64,000 bases of DNA from positions 8,968,959-9,032,958 of the forward strand of contig JASWHV010000017.1 of assembly GCA_030760725.1 (NCBI GenBank), read 5' to 3'. The position numbers were made by a program, and so were the translations under genes. Below the pieces are notes generated by a model that was given only the letters and a program-made list of their open reading frames with translations, was not told where the DNA came from and made no database searches. Below are positions 30,401-40,221 of this stretch, piece by piece. Every line of letters begins with the position of its first letter. The stretch's first letter is position 1. This DNA comes from Neostapfia colusana (taxonomy: Eukaryota; Streptophyta; Magnoliopsida; Poales; Poaceae).

Positions 30401-31009
30401 CCTGGTGAAATACCATACAATGGTATCTACTATGATCCACCTGAAGAGGTATTCTCTAGATCTTACCTTGCATTCTTTCATTTAATTTTATAGTATTGTA
30501 TTTATTTTTTGTATGCCATACCAGGTTTCAGATTTATTCATTATTGTATTTTTCATTTATTCTCTTACTGATATGTTCGGACCAGTCTCTCTGTAAAAAT
30601 AGGGGTAAGGCTGTCTAGAAATAACCCTTCCCCAGACCCCACAATGTGTGGGAGCCTTCGGCACTGGGTACTGATATGTGGATAAGAAGTGGCATCTACC
30701 ACTATTCTGATTTCTGGTGGAAAGGATTTGTGTGATATTTTTTTCCATTGTAGTTTAGAATAGTCCATTTTGTTAGATGTATGAAGTCCTGCTCTGTAAT
30801 CCCCTTAGGTAGCTTCTTGCAGACATGTATACACACACTGGTTTATGTGTACACACTGTAATATATATGCATGGCACATTCCTAACACATTTAAAATTTT
30901 GCGTCCATGTTACATTCAAATGCAGGAGAAGTATGTATTCAAACATCCTCAGCCTAAGAGACCGAAGTCGCTGCGGATATACGAATCACATGTTGGAATG
31001 AGTAGCCCG
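27426..31009 (+). CDS. SBEIIa: Starch branching enzyme IIa, exons 1-9 (5' part; gene continues beyond window)
   Basis: Nine exons join in phase to 342 codons: 27426-27570, 27982-28121, 28383-28639, 29132-29230, 29317-29359, 29498-29557, 30160-30240, 30332-30448 and 30926-31009. The enzyme forms alpha-1,6 branch points in amylopectin in plastids. Residues 1 to about 50 are a Ser/Arg/Gly-rich transit peptide. A variable acidic stretch (about 60-165) precedes PPPGDGQRIYEIDPMLEG. The CBM48 glycan-binding module follows (about 200-300; ITYREWAPGAH, GDFNNWNPNAD, IFLPNNADG, IPYNGIYYDPPEE). Exon 9 ends in RIYESHVGMSSP, just before the catalytic barrel, which is not in the window. The IIa rather than IIb call rests on the N terminus (RRKDSFSRTILSCAGVPGK, VLVPGGGNDDLLSSAEPVVD). 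The exon 2 donor (gtaaat, 28122) is the least certain. Intron 9 is filled with transposons for at least 33 kb, so full-length expression cannot be judged. Confidence 0.93.
28825..28867 (-). mobile_element. 43-bp RTE LINE tail in SBEIIa intron 3
   Basis: Contains reverse-complement (TTG)n tail and the 'aggctttgtt'-like 3' end of the RTE family. It is flanked by a 13-bp duplication with one mismatch: tagaattgatgac (28812-28824) and tagaattgatcac (28868-28880). It is an extremely 5'-truncated insertion. Confidence 0.75.
29828..30018 (-). mobile_element. 191-bp RTE-derived SINE-like insertion in SBEIIa intron 6
   Basis: On the minus strand it reads from 'atagccggtcccaagcccg' and 'aaaggaggagggttg' to a (TTG)n tail, a composite common in plant genomes and related to RTE LINE ends. 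A 12-bp duplication, ttgctattgtat, flanks it at 29816-29827 and 30019-30030. A 17-bp phrase, tttttataaccttttgc, occurs inside its right end (30005) and again just outside (30042). Confidence 0.75.
30577..30668 (+). mobile_element. 5'-truncated Au-type SINE in SBEIIa intron 8
   Basis: Carries the 3' half of the SINE family seen at 2034-2202 ('cccttccccagaccccacaa', 'ggcactggg'). It lacks the polymerase III boxes. An 11-bp duplication, tactgatatgt, flanks it at 30566-30576 and 30669-30679. Confidence 0.85.
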
Positions 31010-31182
31010 GTATGCTAATTAGTTCTATCTTTTCTCCCTACTCAGATGATTTACTTATTCATAAATACTTAGTTTTTTTATATTTTTGTAATAACTTTAA
31101 TGTCCAACTATATTTTTTCACAAAGGAGAGGGAGTAACAACTATTAGTTTGTTGCTTGGCACATTCTGTTCATGTGAGAACT

Positions 31183-31266
31183 TGTTAGAATGTGTATATG
31201 TGAAGTGTGGGGCCATATGTACTCTGCATATTGTATTGGAAACCCTAATTGAAGATAACCCTTCCA
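31183..31266 (+). repeat. 5' LTR of Copia-4, 84 bp, in SBEIIa intron 9
   Basis: Runs from TGTTAGAATG to CTTCCA and is followed three bases later by the primer-binding site start tggtatc (31270-31276). It is the same family as the Copia-3 LTR. Gypsy-4 interrupts the primer-binding site; its remainder and the gag gene resume at 40184. Confidence 0.85.
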
Positions 31267-31276
31267 ATTTGGTATC

Positions 31277-32400
31277 TGTCGAAGTGTTCGGTCGACACTT
31301 CCCCTGGGCCTGCACTGGGCAGCCCGCGGAGGTTCTTTTTTCGGTGGGGCTAGTCCCTTGCGGAGAGCTTGCGCGGATGGACAAGTTAGTAAGAGCTTGA
31401 CACGGTGTGTTTTACGTGGTTCAGGCCGCCGGAGCGTAAAACCCTACGTCCACGGCGAGCTATGGAGCTCGCTGTATTGCTTGCTACTCAGGGCCGGAGT
31501 CCTGAGCTTGGGGGTGAGTTACAGCTTGTGAGTGTATGGCTAGCGTATGAGTTGCAGAGTGCGAACCCAGGGTGCTGATGGCTAGAGTGCTAACACTTGC
31601 TATCGTTGCCTACCCGAGCCTTTTATAGTCCAAGACTCGGGTGGCTTACAAGGGGGCCCGGGACCTGACAGGTGGTCCCGGGGAGATTGACTGTTGTCTA
31701 CCGTATCTGCAGTTATGCCGGTAGTTGTCTCTGACGAAGGCTTCCGAGTCTCCGTCTTGCCGCCCTGCCCATGCCGCACGCTAGTCGTAATGGTTGATGA
31801 CGGCGCAGGCGGCATGGGATGTCTTGTCGCGGTGTTTATTGGCTGGCAGGTTCTGACACCGCGCGCCAGTCTGTGATGCGACTGGGCGCAACGGCACCTG
31901 ACAGAGGCGTGCTCCGCGTCTCCGCATCTCGGGAAGACGCGGGCCTTGAATACCTTGTATGGGCAAGGTATGGGGCGTCTTTACGCCCGCTGCCTATCAC
32001 TCGGGGGCAGGCAACACCGTTCTTCTGGCCACGTGGCGGGCCCGGAGCCCTTCCCAGAGGAGAGGAGGGTCCGGCCCGCGGGACACGTGGAGCCTCCGGA
32101 CCTCTCCCCGCGGAGGAGGAGGTTCGCCTTCTGTCGGCCACGTGGCGGCCCCGGAGCTCCCCTATGAGGAGAGGGAGGTCCGGCCCTGCCGGATACGTGG
32201 CACCTTCGGACCCCTCGCCCGCGGAGGGGGAGGTCCGGCTTCTGTATGCCACGTGGCGGGTCCGGAGCTCTCCTCTGAGGAGAGGGAGGTCCGGCCCCGC
32301 CGGACGCATGGCGCCTTCGGAGCTCTCCCTGCGGAGAAGGGCGAGTTCCTTAGTCATTTCCCCCTGTGCGCGGGGGTACCCCATATCGCAGGTACCGACA
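31277..32400 (-). repeat. 3' LTR of Gypsy-4, 1124 bp
   Basis: Ends TGTCGAAG and GGTACCGACA on the plus strand. A minus-sense TATA-like ctataaaag lies near 31618-31626. Bases about 32025-32340 are an array of repeats with CACGTGG (G-box) cores. It is highly similar to the 5' LTR after removal of the LINE insertion there (1123 bp). Confidence 0.92.
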
Positions 32401-32891
32401 GTGGCCCCCGGGCCCATCTCGGGGGAGATAGCGAGCCCGAGGTGGGACCTCCATCTCTTCTGATCCGCGCACTTTCTCTAAGTCCCGCATTGACCGCTGC
32501 CGGAGCACGAACAATCGCAGGATCGTGGGAGCGTGCGCCCACTTGATGGTTGCTTTTACTGCGGCGGTTCCCAAGGCTGCCACTTCTGCATGTTGCGGCG
32601 CTTTCTTCGGGAACCGCCGAAGTGCCTTGCCGGCTTGTCTTCTTAGGAGACTGACTCCTTGGCCCACCGCTTCAGTCGGGCGGCTTGGGTCCACCTGTCA
32701 TCGACGCTCGGTCTAGGAGCCGAAGCGGTTGCCGATGCGGCGTATTCGAAGAGTTCCGAATCGCCTGGAATTGCTTCTGGGAAGGTTTTTAGAGGAGATC
32801 TTACCCTCATTGCGGTTTCCCTTCGCACCTCCCAGCGTTCCTTCTCGGACTCCTGTGCTTTTGCCCTCTTGCCCTTGAGTCCTCCCTCGCC

Positions 32892-34607
32892 ATGGCCTCC
32901 AACCCGCCACCAGAGAAGAAGCGCGCTTGATCTCCTCCAGCGGCGGCGTCAGTGCCAAGTCGGGAATCTGGGGTGCCTGGCACTCCTTCCGGCGGCGACT
33001 CGAAGAGGCCCCGGGCTGATGCGTTGAGGGAAGCTTCTGGGGCGTCCCCTGCTCCGCTAGTTCAAGCGACTGCGGAGCGGCCGTCAGTGACGGCAGCGGG
33101 CTCTGGGAGTCCTACCCCGGCTCGGAAGTCAGGGTTCAGAGCCCGCTGGAGTGTCCGCGCTTCCCGGCCATCCCCGACTTGCGGGGAGTTTGTGCCGTTG
33201 CGCTCGGAGCCCGGGACAACTGCCGCCGCCCCCAAGCCAACGCGAACTTCTCCTGTTCCGGTGTGCCCGGACTCCGCGGCGGCGTCGTCTCTTCCTGCCG
33301 AGACGGCCACCGCGGCCCCCAAGCCAGCGCAGGTCGACCCTGCACCGGGCGGCCCGGCCTTTACTCCAGCGCCGCCTTCCCCGGCTCGCCCCTCTCCACA
33401 GGTCAAGAAGCCTGAAGCCAAAGAGGGCCCGGCAGGTCTGGCTGCCAGAGCCCCGGCGCCAGCTTCCCCTGGCCGGCGTCTCGTCTTGGTTGCTGGTGCT
33501 TCGACTCCTGTTGAGGACGAGGTGATGGAGGAGGTCGGGGGAACTGCCCCGGCCTCTGTTGCTCCATTGCCCCTGGCTGATGCCTTCGCGCTTGCCGAGA
33601 CGAGCGTCCGGCAGGTCTTGGCTGCACAAGGTCGCGAGTGGGAGGAGTATACAGCTGAACGGGATCGCCTCCTCACCTGGGGGAACATTTTGCGGGAGCG
33701 GACCGCGAAGGTAAAGTGCGAGCTTGACTCCAGGCGGGAGTTTCTCGACTTCAGGGAAGTGCTCCTCGACCGGATGAAGCGGGCTGTCGACCGCATGGAC
33801 GCCGAATCGCGGCGGATCAACAGGGAGGCACTGGAGGCACACGCCCGGGCCGAGGAGAGCCTCTCTGCTGCTGAGGAGATACGGCAGCGGATGGAGCGTC
33901 GTAAACTCGCCGTTGAGGAACGGGAGCGATCCACGGCAGCCGAGGCGGAGAGGGTCGCCGCGCAGCTGGCGGCGGGTGAGGATGACCTTCGAGCTCGGAT
34001 CGAGGAGCTTGAGATCCTGAAGGCAGACCTCGACCTGAGGGAGGAACAAGTCTCCCGCGAACGCCGGGCGGTCTTGGACCGGGAGTTGGCCGCCGACTTT
34101 AAGGCTGCTGAGTTGGAGCGGCTCACCAAGACTCTCCATCTTCGGGAGAGCTCCCTGGCGGCCAAGGAGAAGGAATTCTCCGAGAGGAACCTGGAGGCCC
34201 TGCAGGCAGCCCGCCGCGAGGTGGAGGAGCTCTCGGCCTTGCGGTCCTCCGAGGCTCTTGCGGTCTCGAGCTTCGTGGATCGAGCGGGGTCCGCCCTGAT
34301 CCCTCTTGGCTTCAGTCCGATGAGGGCCGCGGCTCCTGCGTTGAAGGTGGCGGAGGTGATCCCCGCGCTGGAGTCGATCGGCGCCAAGCTGGACAGGCTA
34401 GACTCGGTGGTCGCCAGCGAGCTTGAGGCCGAGGGTCGCGGCCTAGCCCTAAAGGTCGCGTCACATGTGCTGGCATGCTTCAAGAGCCGCGACCCCTCTT
34501 TCTCGCTAGAACCAGCGAGAGAGGGCCCAGCCGTGGAGCGGGAGGAAGCTGCCAGGGCTGAAGTCGAGGATGTAGCCGCCCTAGTAGCCGCAAGGTTCCG
34601 ACGGTAG
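32892..34607 (+). pseudogene. Antisense coiled-coil ORF of Gypsy-4 (one premature stop)
   Basis: Open from 32952 to 34607 (551 codons) on the strand opposite to gag. An ATG at 32892 (MASNPPPEKKRA) is in the same frame, but a TGA at 32928-32930, probably an old CGA, separates them. Residues about 1-170 are Pro/Ala/Ser-rich. Residues about 190-450 are rich in Glu/Arg/Ala heptads (ELDSRREFLDFREVLLD, ELEILKADLDLREEQV), a long coiled coil. The tail has SIGAKLDRLDSVVASELEAE. Some plant Gypsy families are known to carry an antisense ORF in this position; its role is unknown. It is not a host gene, because it lies inside the element borders. Confidence 0.75.
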
Positions 34608-36483
34608 CCGGGAGGTCCTTAGGACTTGTTTCTCCCTTTTTATCGAGTCTGTAGTCCAGCTCATGGAGCCTCACATAGTTTGACTCTTTTATATTTTTGT
34701 GTCTGTGATGTCTTTTCTCTCCTTCTTGGCTTTGCCTGACTGAGTCCTTAGCTCCGCAAGGTACTCAGAGGCCTTCTCCAATCTCGGAGCTCTGCACAGA
34801 CACCTTCCCCGGGTCCTAACCGTGTTAGGGGCCCCCGGGGGTCTCCGGATCTCGCCCTATGGGAGCTCCAAATCTGCCTGCCACGTGGCGGGTCCGGAGC
34901 TCCTCCTTAGGGGGCGGGAGCTCCGGCCCTGCTGGACACGTAGGGCTTTCGGAGCCCTCCCACTGGGGGGGGGAGGTCCGGTTTCCGCCTGCCACGTGGC
35001 GAGCCCGGAGCCCCCCCCCCCCCCCCCCTCAGGGGAGGCGAGAGCTCCAGGTCCGCCGGACACGTGGGGCCCTCGGGCCTCGCCCCTGCTGAAGGGGCGG
35101 GACCCGGTCCTTCCAGTCCTAGGCCGGAGTAGTTGATAGCTCCTTTCCCCCCGCTTCACGCAGTCCCTGTTGCCGTAACCTGGAGGTCCTGCACATAGGC
35201 AGAGGAAACGTAATTCTCCTCGGCGGATCCTCCCCTCCTGTCTCCTAGTCTTATTCGTCTTACGATCCTGATCCGTTATACGGGGCTTGGGCAATTCTGT
35301 GCTCGAGGCGCCATAGCTCCGACTCCCTCCAAGGTCCGGGTACGGTCGTCCGATCCCTAGTACCGGGCCATGCGCTGGGGAAGCAGAGGGCACGTGCTTT
35401 GGGTTCATGACCAGGCAAAGCGGTTGTACTCCCCTGTACCTCCGGAGGGCAGGATGCGCATGCCTTGGGCTCATGGCCTGCTAAGCTGGATACGCACCCT
35501 GGACCCCCCATGCACAACGCATGCCTTTCCTGGAGGTGACCAACTGGCACCGCAACACCTAACTGGGGGAGGCCCGAGAGACTCACTCGGCCATCGGCAG
35601 ATGCCTCAAGCGCAGCCGCCCTCGGTAGGATAGCGAATGCTGACTATGGATGAGCGCGGGAGAGGGGGAGCTAGATGTACGATGAACATACATAGATAGT
35701 GCGATCATAAAAATTAATGCATAATTTAAATGAGCGCATGAGAGAGAGCTAAGTAGAACAGGTTTCTGTGTTCATGCCCATAGGTGGAATTCTGGCTGTA
35801 CATGGAGGCAATATTCCGCCTTGTCTACAAGGGAAGCAAGACTCTACGCGCTTAGGGTCGGAACCAGGCTAAACTGGACGTAGTCCTGTACCGTCCCTTG
35901 AGACTTAGCTGCCCCAAGCTCTGTTTCTAAATTCTATGAGATCCATTACAGAAGGGAATGACCCTGTTCTACTGATGCTCTGGGAGTAGGACTTACAGTG
36001 TTGCTCCACGCCAAGGATTTTGGGAACGGATCCCACACTCGGTTGAAAGGCATGTGTACCTGGGGCGGCAGCTTTCATGATTCGGAAGGGACCTTCCCTG
36101 CTGGGGGAGAGTTTATGGGTCCTTCTCGGGAAAGCGCGTGCCGCGACACCAGGTTGCCCTTCTACAGGTCCCCGACGCGTTTGGTTCTTTGGCTGTAGTG
36201 CTTAGAGCATCAGCCGAGACCTTGCATTGTGGGGTGTTACCTGCTGCCGAGTCTTGTCGACGAGGTTGTTATCTTCACGCTGGATCAGGTCCTGCGCGGC
36301 TTCTCTTGGGGGCCCCCGGGGAGTTCTCCCCTTCTGGCTAAGGCCTTCAAGGGGTAGGTGGACCCGGGCTCGTCTTGGATGACCTAAGGCGTCTTCCCCT
36401 TCTGGCAAGGCCTTCAAGGGGTTGACAGACCTTGGGCGGCCCCCGGGAGGTATGTCCGAGGCACGGAGGCGTGCCGCAGTTGG
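34608..36483. other. Gypsy-4 internal spacer without genes
   Basis: About 1.9 kb where pol would be expected. Bases 34855-35075 hold another cluster of CACGTGG/CACGTAG/CACGTGGGG-containing repeats like those in the LTR, including a run of 21 C near 35013. The rest shows no recognisable protein domain. Confidence 0.65.
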
Positions 36484-38205
36484 CTACCGCCCTGGCCCGT
36501 CATCGTCGGAGCTGGAGTCCTCACCGTTATGCACTGTCTTTATGACACGCTGAGGCTCCTGGAACCCCACCTGATGGGCGGCGGTGACTGGGGCATCGGC
36601 CTTCTGTTTGCCATCCCTCTGAGGGTAGGGTGGTGCTTCAGCTCTCTGCTGTCTTCCTTTGCGGAAGCGCTCTGCGAGCCTCTGGATATCCCAGCACTCG
36701 GCAGCAGTATGGTTGCCGGCGCCATGCACGGGGCATAGCCCGCCCTGGTCACTATCTGGGGCCGGTGACTGCCGCTGCCTTTTGTCGGGGCGTGGCCCCC
36801 GAGCTCCACTAGTCGTCGCTGCTGCGGCGACGGGAGCCGTGAACGATGACTTCATCTTGCCACCCCCATAGGCAGCAGCGCCGGACCCGGGCTGTCCTCC
36901 TGACTCGGAGGTTGGCAGAGAGTGCCAGTTCCGCCCTTCAGCCGCTCTGGCGCATTTGTCCGCCAGGCTGAAGAGCTCAGAGACGTCGCAGACCTCTCTG
37001 GTCGCGAGCTTCTCAAGCATCTTCTCGTCCCGGACACCCTGACGGAACACCACCACCACAGAAGCACTTTGAATATGCGGGATGGTGTTGCGTACCTGGG
37101 AGAACCGCTGGATGAAAGAGCGCAGCGACTCCCCAGGCTGTTGCTTGACGGCGTGGAGGTCAAGCTCCGTGCCGGGACGGGTGTAGGAGCTGCCGAAGTT
37201 GGCGACAAACTGCCGGCAGAGCTCCCCCCAGGAGGTTATGGACCCCTGGGGGAGATTCATGAGCCAAGACCGAGCTGGGCCGGTCAAGGCGACGGGGAAG
37301 TAGTTGACCATGACAGCCTCATCGCCTCCTGCGGCAAGTACGGTGGTGGAGTAGATCTGGAGGAACTCCGCCGGGTTGACGCTTCCGTCGTACTTCTCGG
37401 GCAGGTGCGGCCGAAACTTGCGCGGCCACCTCGCGAAGCGAAGGTGGGGCGCAAGGGCCGCACATCCTGCTCCTGCCGCCGCAGGTATCGGCGCTGCGAA
37501 CGCTTGGTTCGTAGTTGGCACCATGTACCCCGACATGGGCAAGGCTGCACCATAAACCGGGGGCATTGGTTGTGGCGCATATGGTTGTGGCATATGTTGC
37601 GTGGCGTATGCCTGAGGCAGGACTCGCGTGGCGAAGACCTGCCCTCCAGGTTGCGTCGAGGCCGACGACATGCTGTCGCCAGCCTCATGGTTGCGACGCC
37701 TTTCTCGACGTCGCTCGAGGTACACCCGGGCATCCTGGCCCAAGTGGCACCGTTCCAGCTCCCTTCTCAGGTCCGTCGACGGGAGCCTGGAGGAGCTGGA
37801 ATCCGCCGTTTGCCCGTCAACCGTGGGCGTGCGCGTCAGCGACACAGCCGATTGATCGGGGCGCCGTCCTCGCCGAAACCGAGGGTTCGCGGCGGCGACG
37901 ACGAGGCGGTCCACCTCGCGGACCCATTGCTGGGTCGCGGAATGGGGCGCATCCCCAGCAGGTGGGTTGCGCAGCAGTGCTCTTGCTGCAGCTAGCGCAC
38001 CCCCATGGTGTACGCTCAGCGCTGCAGAAGATCTCACACTGGTCGGATCCTGCATCGCCGGAGTCGGCGTAGCCGGAGTCGGCTGCTGTCTTCCAGCTTG
38101 TGCCGACACACTCCGTCCTGAGTGCGTCGACATGTACTCCCCGTTGGTCACGGTTCGCCGTGAACGCGGAGGGGGAGAGTTTGCCGCTGAAGGGAGCTTG
38201 GTCAT
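36484..38205 (-). CDS. Gypsy-4 gag, 574 codons
   Basis: The minus-strand frame starts most plausibly at 38205 (MTKLPSAANSPPP), just inside the primer-binding site, although it is open further upstream. The gag domain lies at residues about 250-420: HLPEKYDGSVNPAEFLQIY, VMVNYFPVALTGPARSWL, QFVANFGSSYTRP and PGESLRSFIQRFSQVRN. A zinc-binding CPVHGAGNHTAAECW motif follows. This is the structural protein that forms the particle. The frame has no internal stop, notable for an element lacking pol. Confidence 0.85.
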   Translation of the reverse strand: MTKLPSAANSPPPRSRRTVTNGEYMSTHSGRSVSAQAGRQQPTPATPTPAMQDPTSVRSSAALSVHHGGALAAARALLRNPPAGDAPHSATQQWVREVDRLVVAAANPRFRRGRRPDQSAVSLTRTPTVDGQTADSSSSRLPSTDLRRELERCHLGQDARVYLERRRERRRNHEAGDSMSSASTQPGGQVFATRVLPQAYATQHMPQPYAPQPMPPVYGAALPMSGYMVPTTNQAFAAPIPAAAGAGCAALAPHLRFARWPRKFRPHLPEKYDGSVNPAEFLQIYSTTVLAAGGDEAVMVNYFPVALTGPARSWLMNLPQGSITSWGELCRQFVANFGSSYTRPGTELDLHAVKQQPGESLRSFIQRFSQVRNTIPHIQSASVVVVFRQGVRDEKMLEKLATREVCDVSELFSLADKCARAAEGRNWHSLPTSESGGQPGSGAAAYGGGKMKSSFTAPVAAAATTSGARGPRPDKRQRQSPAPDSDQGGLCPVHGAGNHTAAECWDIQRLAERFRKGRQQRAEAPPYPQRDGKQKADAPVTAAHQVGFQEPQRVIKTVHNGEDSSSDDDGPGR

Positions 38206-38245
38206 CTTCGTCGGCGGAAACTCGTCGCGCAAAGGGAAAAGCCCC

Positions 38246-38260
38246 CTACCTGGCGCGCCA
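38246..38260 (-). other. Gypsy-4 primer-binding site
   Basis: Minus-sense TGGCGCGCCAGGTAG, two bases from the LTR end (38263), a form shared by several grass Gypsy families. It fixes the minus orientation of the element. Confidence 0.8.
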
Positions 38261-38262
38261 AA

Positions 38263-40178
38263 TGTCGAAGTGTTCGGTCGACACTTCCCCCGGGCCTGCA
38301 CTGGGCAGCCCGCGGAGGTTCTTTTTTCGGTGGGGCTAGTCCCTTGCGGATACTTAGGATCAATGTTACAAAGCAATGGCGATATTGATGAGGATGTTTG
38401 CCACAGGATCAAGGTAGGGTGGATGAAATGGCGACAAGCCTCTGGAATCCTATGTGATAGGAAAGTCCCACAAAAGCTAAAAGGGAAGTTCTATAGGACG
38501 GTGATCAGACCCGCGATGCTCTATGGGGCGGAATGTTGGCCAACTAAACGGCAACATGTCCAACAAATGAGTGTCGCAGAGATGCGCATGCTACGGTGGA
38601 TGTGTGGGCACACGAGAAGAGACCGAATAAGGAATGAGGCGATTCGTGATAAGGTAGGGGTGGCGCCGATTGAAGAGAAGTTAGTCCAACATCGGCTTAG
38701 GTGGTTTGGACATATCCAACGGAGACCTCCAGAAGCACCGGTTAACAGTGGGATTTTAAGAGGTAGAGAAAATATTAGGAGGGGTAGAGGACGACCAAGG
38801 TTGACCTGGGAGGAGGCGGTAAAACGAGATTTGAGAGATTGGAATGTATCCAGAGACTTAGCTCATGATAGGACCGCATGGAAAGTAGCAATTCATGTGC
38901 CAGAATCGTAGTCTTGTTTTTTTCTTTTTTTCTTTTCTCTTTTTCTTTTCCTTTTTTCTTATTTCTTTTCTCTTTTCTCTTTTTCCTTTTCTTTTTTTCC
39001 TTTTTTTTCTTTTTTTCCTTTTTTCCCCTTGTTCTCATATCTCTTCCTCTGTTTTACTTCATTGATATTGGGTTTCATGTCTAGCCGACCCCAACAGGCT
39101 TGGGATAAAGGCTTGGTTGTTGTTGTTGCTAGTCCCTTGCGGAGAGATTGCGCGGATGGACGAGTTAGTAAGAGCTTGACACGGTGAGTTTTACGTGATT
39201 CAGGCCGCCGGAGCGTAAAACCCTACGTCCACGGTGAGCTATGGAGCTCGCTGTATTGCTTGCTGCTCAGGGCCGGAGTCCTGAGCTTGGGGGTGAGTTA
39301 CAGCTTGGGAGTGTATGGCTAGCGTATGAGTTGCAGAGTGCGAACCCAGGGTGCTGATGGCTAGAGTTCGAACCCTTGCTATCGTCGCCTACCCGAGCCT
39401 TTTATAGTCCAAGACTCGGGTGGCTTACAAGGGGGCCTGGGACCCGACAGGTGGTCCCGGGGAGATTGACTGTTATCTACCGTATCTGCAGTTATGCCGG
39501 TAGTTGTCTCTGACGAAGGCTTCCGAGTCTCCGTCTTGCCGCCCTGCCCATGCCGCACGCTAGTCGTAATGGTTGATGACGGCGCAGGCGGCATGGGATG
39601 TCTTGTCGCGGTGTTTATTGGCTGGCAGGTTCTGACACCGCGCGCCAGTCTGTGATGCGACTGGGCGCAACGGCACCTGTCAGAGGCGTGCTCCGCGTCT
39701 CCGCGTCTCGGGAAGACGCGGGCCTTGAATACCTTGTACGTGCAAGGTATGGGGCGTCTTTACGCCCGCTGCCTATCACTCGGGGGCAGGCAGCACCGTT
39801 CTTCTGGCCACGTGGCGGGCCCAGAGCCCTTCCCAGAGGAGAGGAGGGGCCGGCCCGCGGGCACGTGGAGCCTCCAGACCTCTCCCCACGGAGGAGGAGG
39901 TTCGGCTTCTGTCGGCCACGTGACGGCCCCGGAGCTCCCCTCTGAGGAGAGGGAGGTCCGGCCCTGCCGGATACGTGGCACCTTCGGACCCCTCGCCCGC
40001 GGAGGGGGAGGTCCGGCTTCTGTATGCCATGTGGCGGGTCCGGAGCTCTCCTCTGAGGAGAGGGAGGTCCGGCCCCGCCGGACGCGTGGCGCCTTCGGAG
40101 CTCTCCCTGCGGAGAAGGGCAAGTTCCTTAGGCATTTTCTCCTGTGCGCGGGGGTACCCCATATCGCAGGTACCGACA
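38263..40178 (-). repeat. 5' LTR of Gypsy-4, split by a LINE copy
   Basis: Without the LINE (38350-39127) and one duplication copy it is about 1123 bp, matching the 3' LTR. G-box repeats occupy about 39805-40110. Confidence 0.9.
38350..39127 (+). mobile_element. 5'-truncated RTE LINE copy inside the Gypsy-4 LTR
   Basis: Matches the last 764 bp of the full-length LINE (22895-23658), including the polypyrimidine tract and TTG tail. It encodes only the C-terminal part (YGAECWPTKRQHVQQMSVAE onward). A 15-bp duplication, gctagtcccttgcgg, flanks it at 38335-38349 and 39128-39142. It is on the opposite strand to Gypsy-4 and must postdate it. Confidence 0.95.
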
Positions 40179-40183
40179 GTATC

Positions 40184-40184
40184 A

Positions 40185-40221
<37 letters not shown>

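Larger units (their letters stand above)
31277..40178 (-). mobile_element. Gypsy-4: complete but pol-less element inside Copia-4
   Basis: An 8.9-kb insertion with a perfect 5-bp duplication, gtatc, at 31272-31276 and 40179-40183. The duplication splits the Copia-4 primer-binding site. Minus orientation: 5' LTR 38263-40178, primer-binding site, gag, about 1.9 kb without genes, an antisense (plus-strand) ORF, and 3' LTR 31277-32400. No protease, reverse transcriptase, RNase H or integrase is present, so movement would need proteins from a related element. Confidence 0.92.

Noticed and set aside
32892..34607. A host coiled-coil protein gene
   Set aside because: It lies between the two LTRs of Gypsy-4, which have a perfect gtatc duplication, so it belongs to the element.
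34990..35035. Run of about 21 C as a biological signal
   Set aside because: It lies in the G-box repeat cluster of Gypsy-4 and may be slippage or a sequencing artefact; no independent function is visible.
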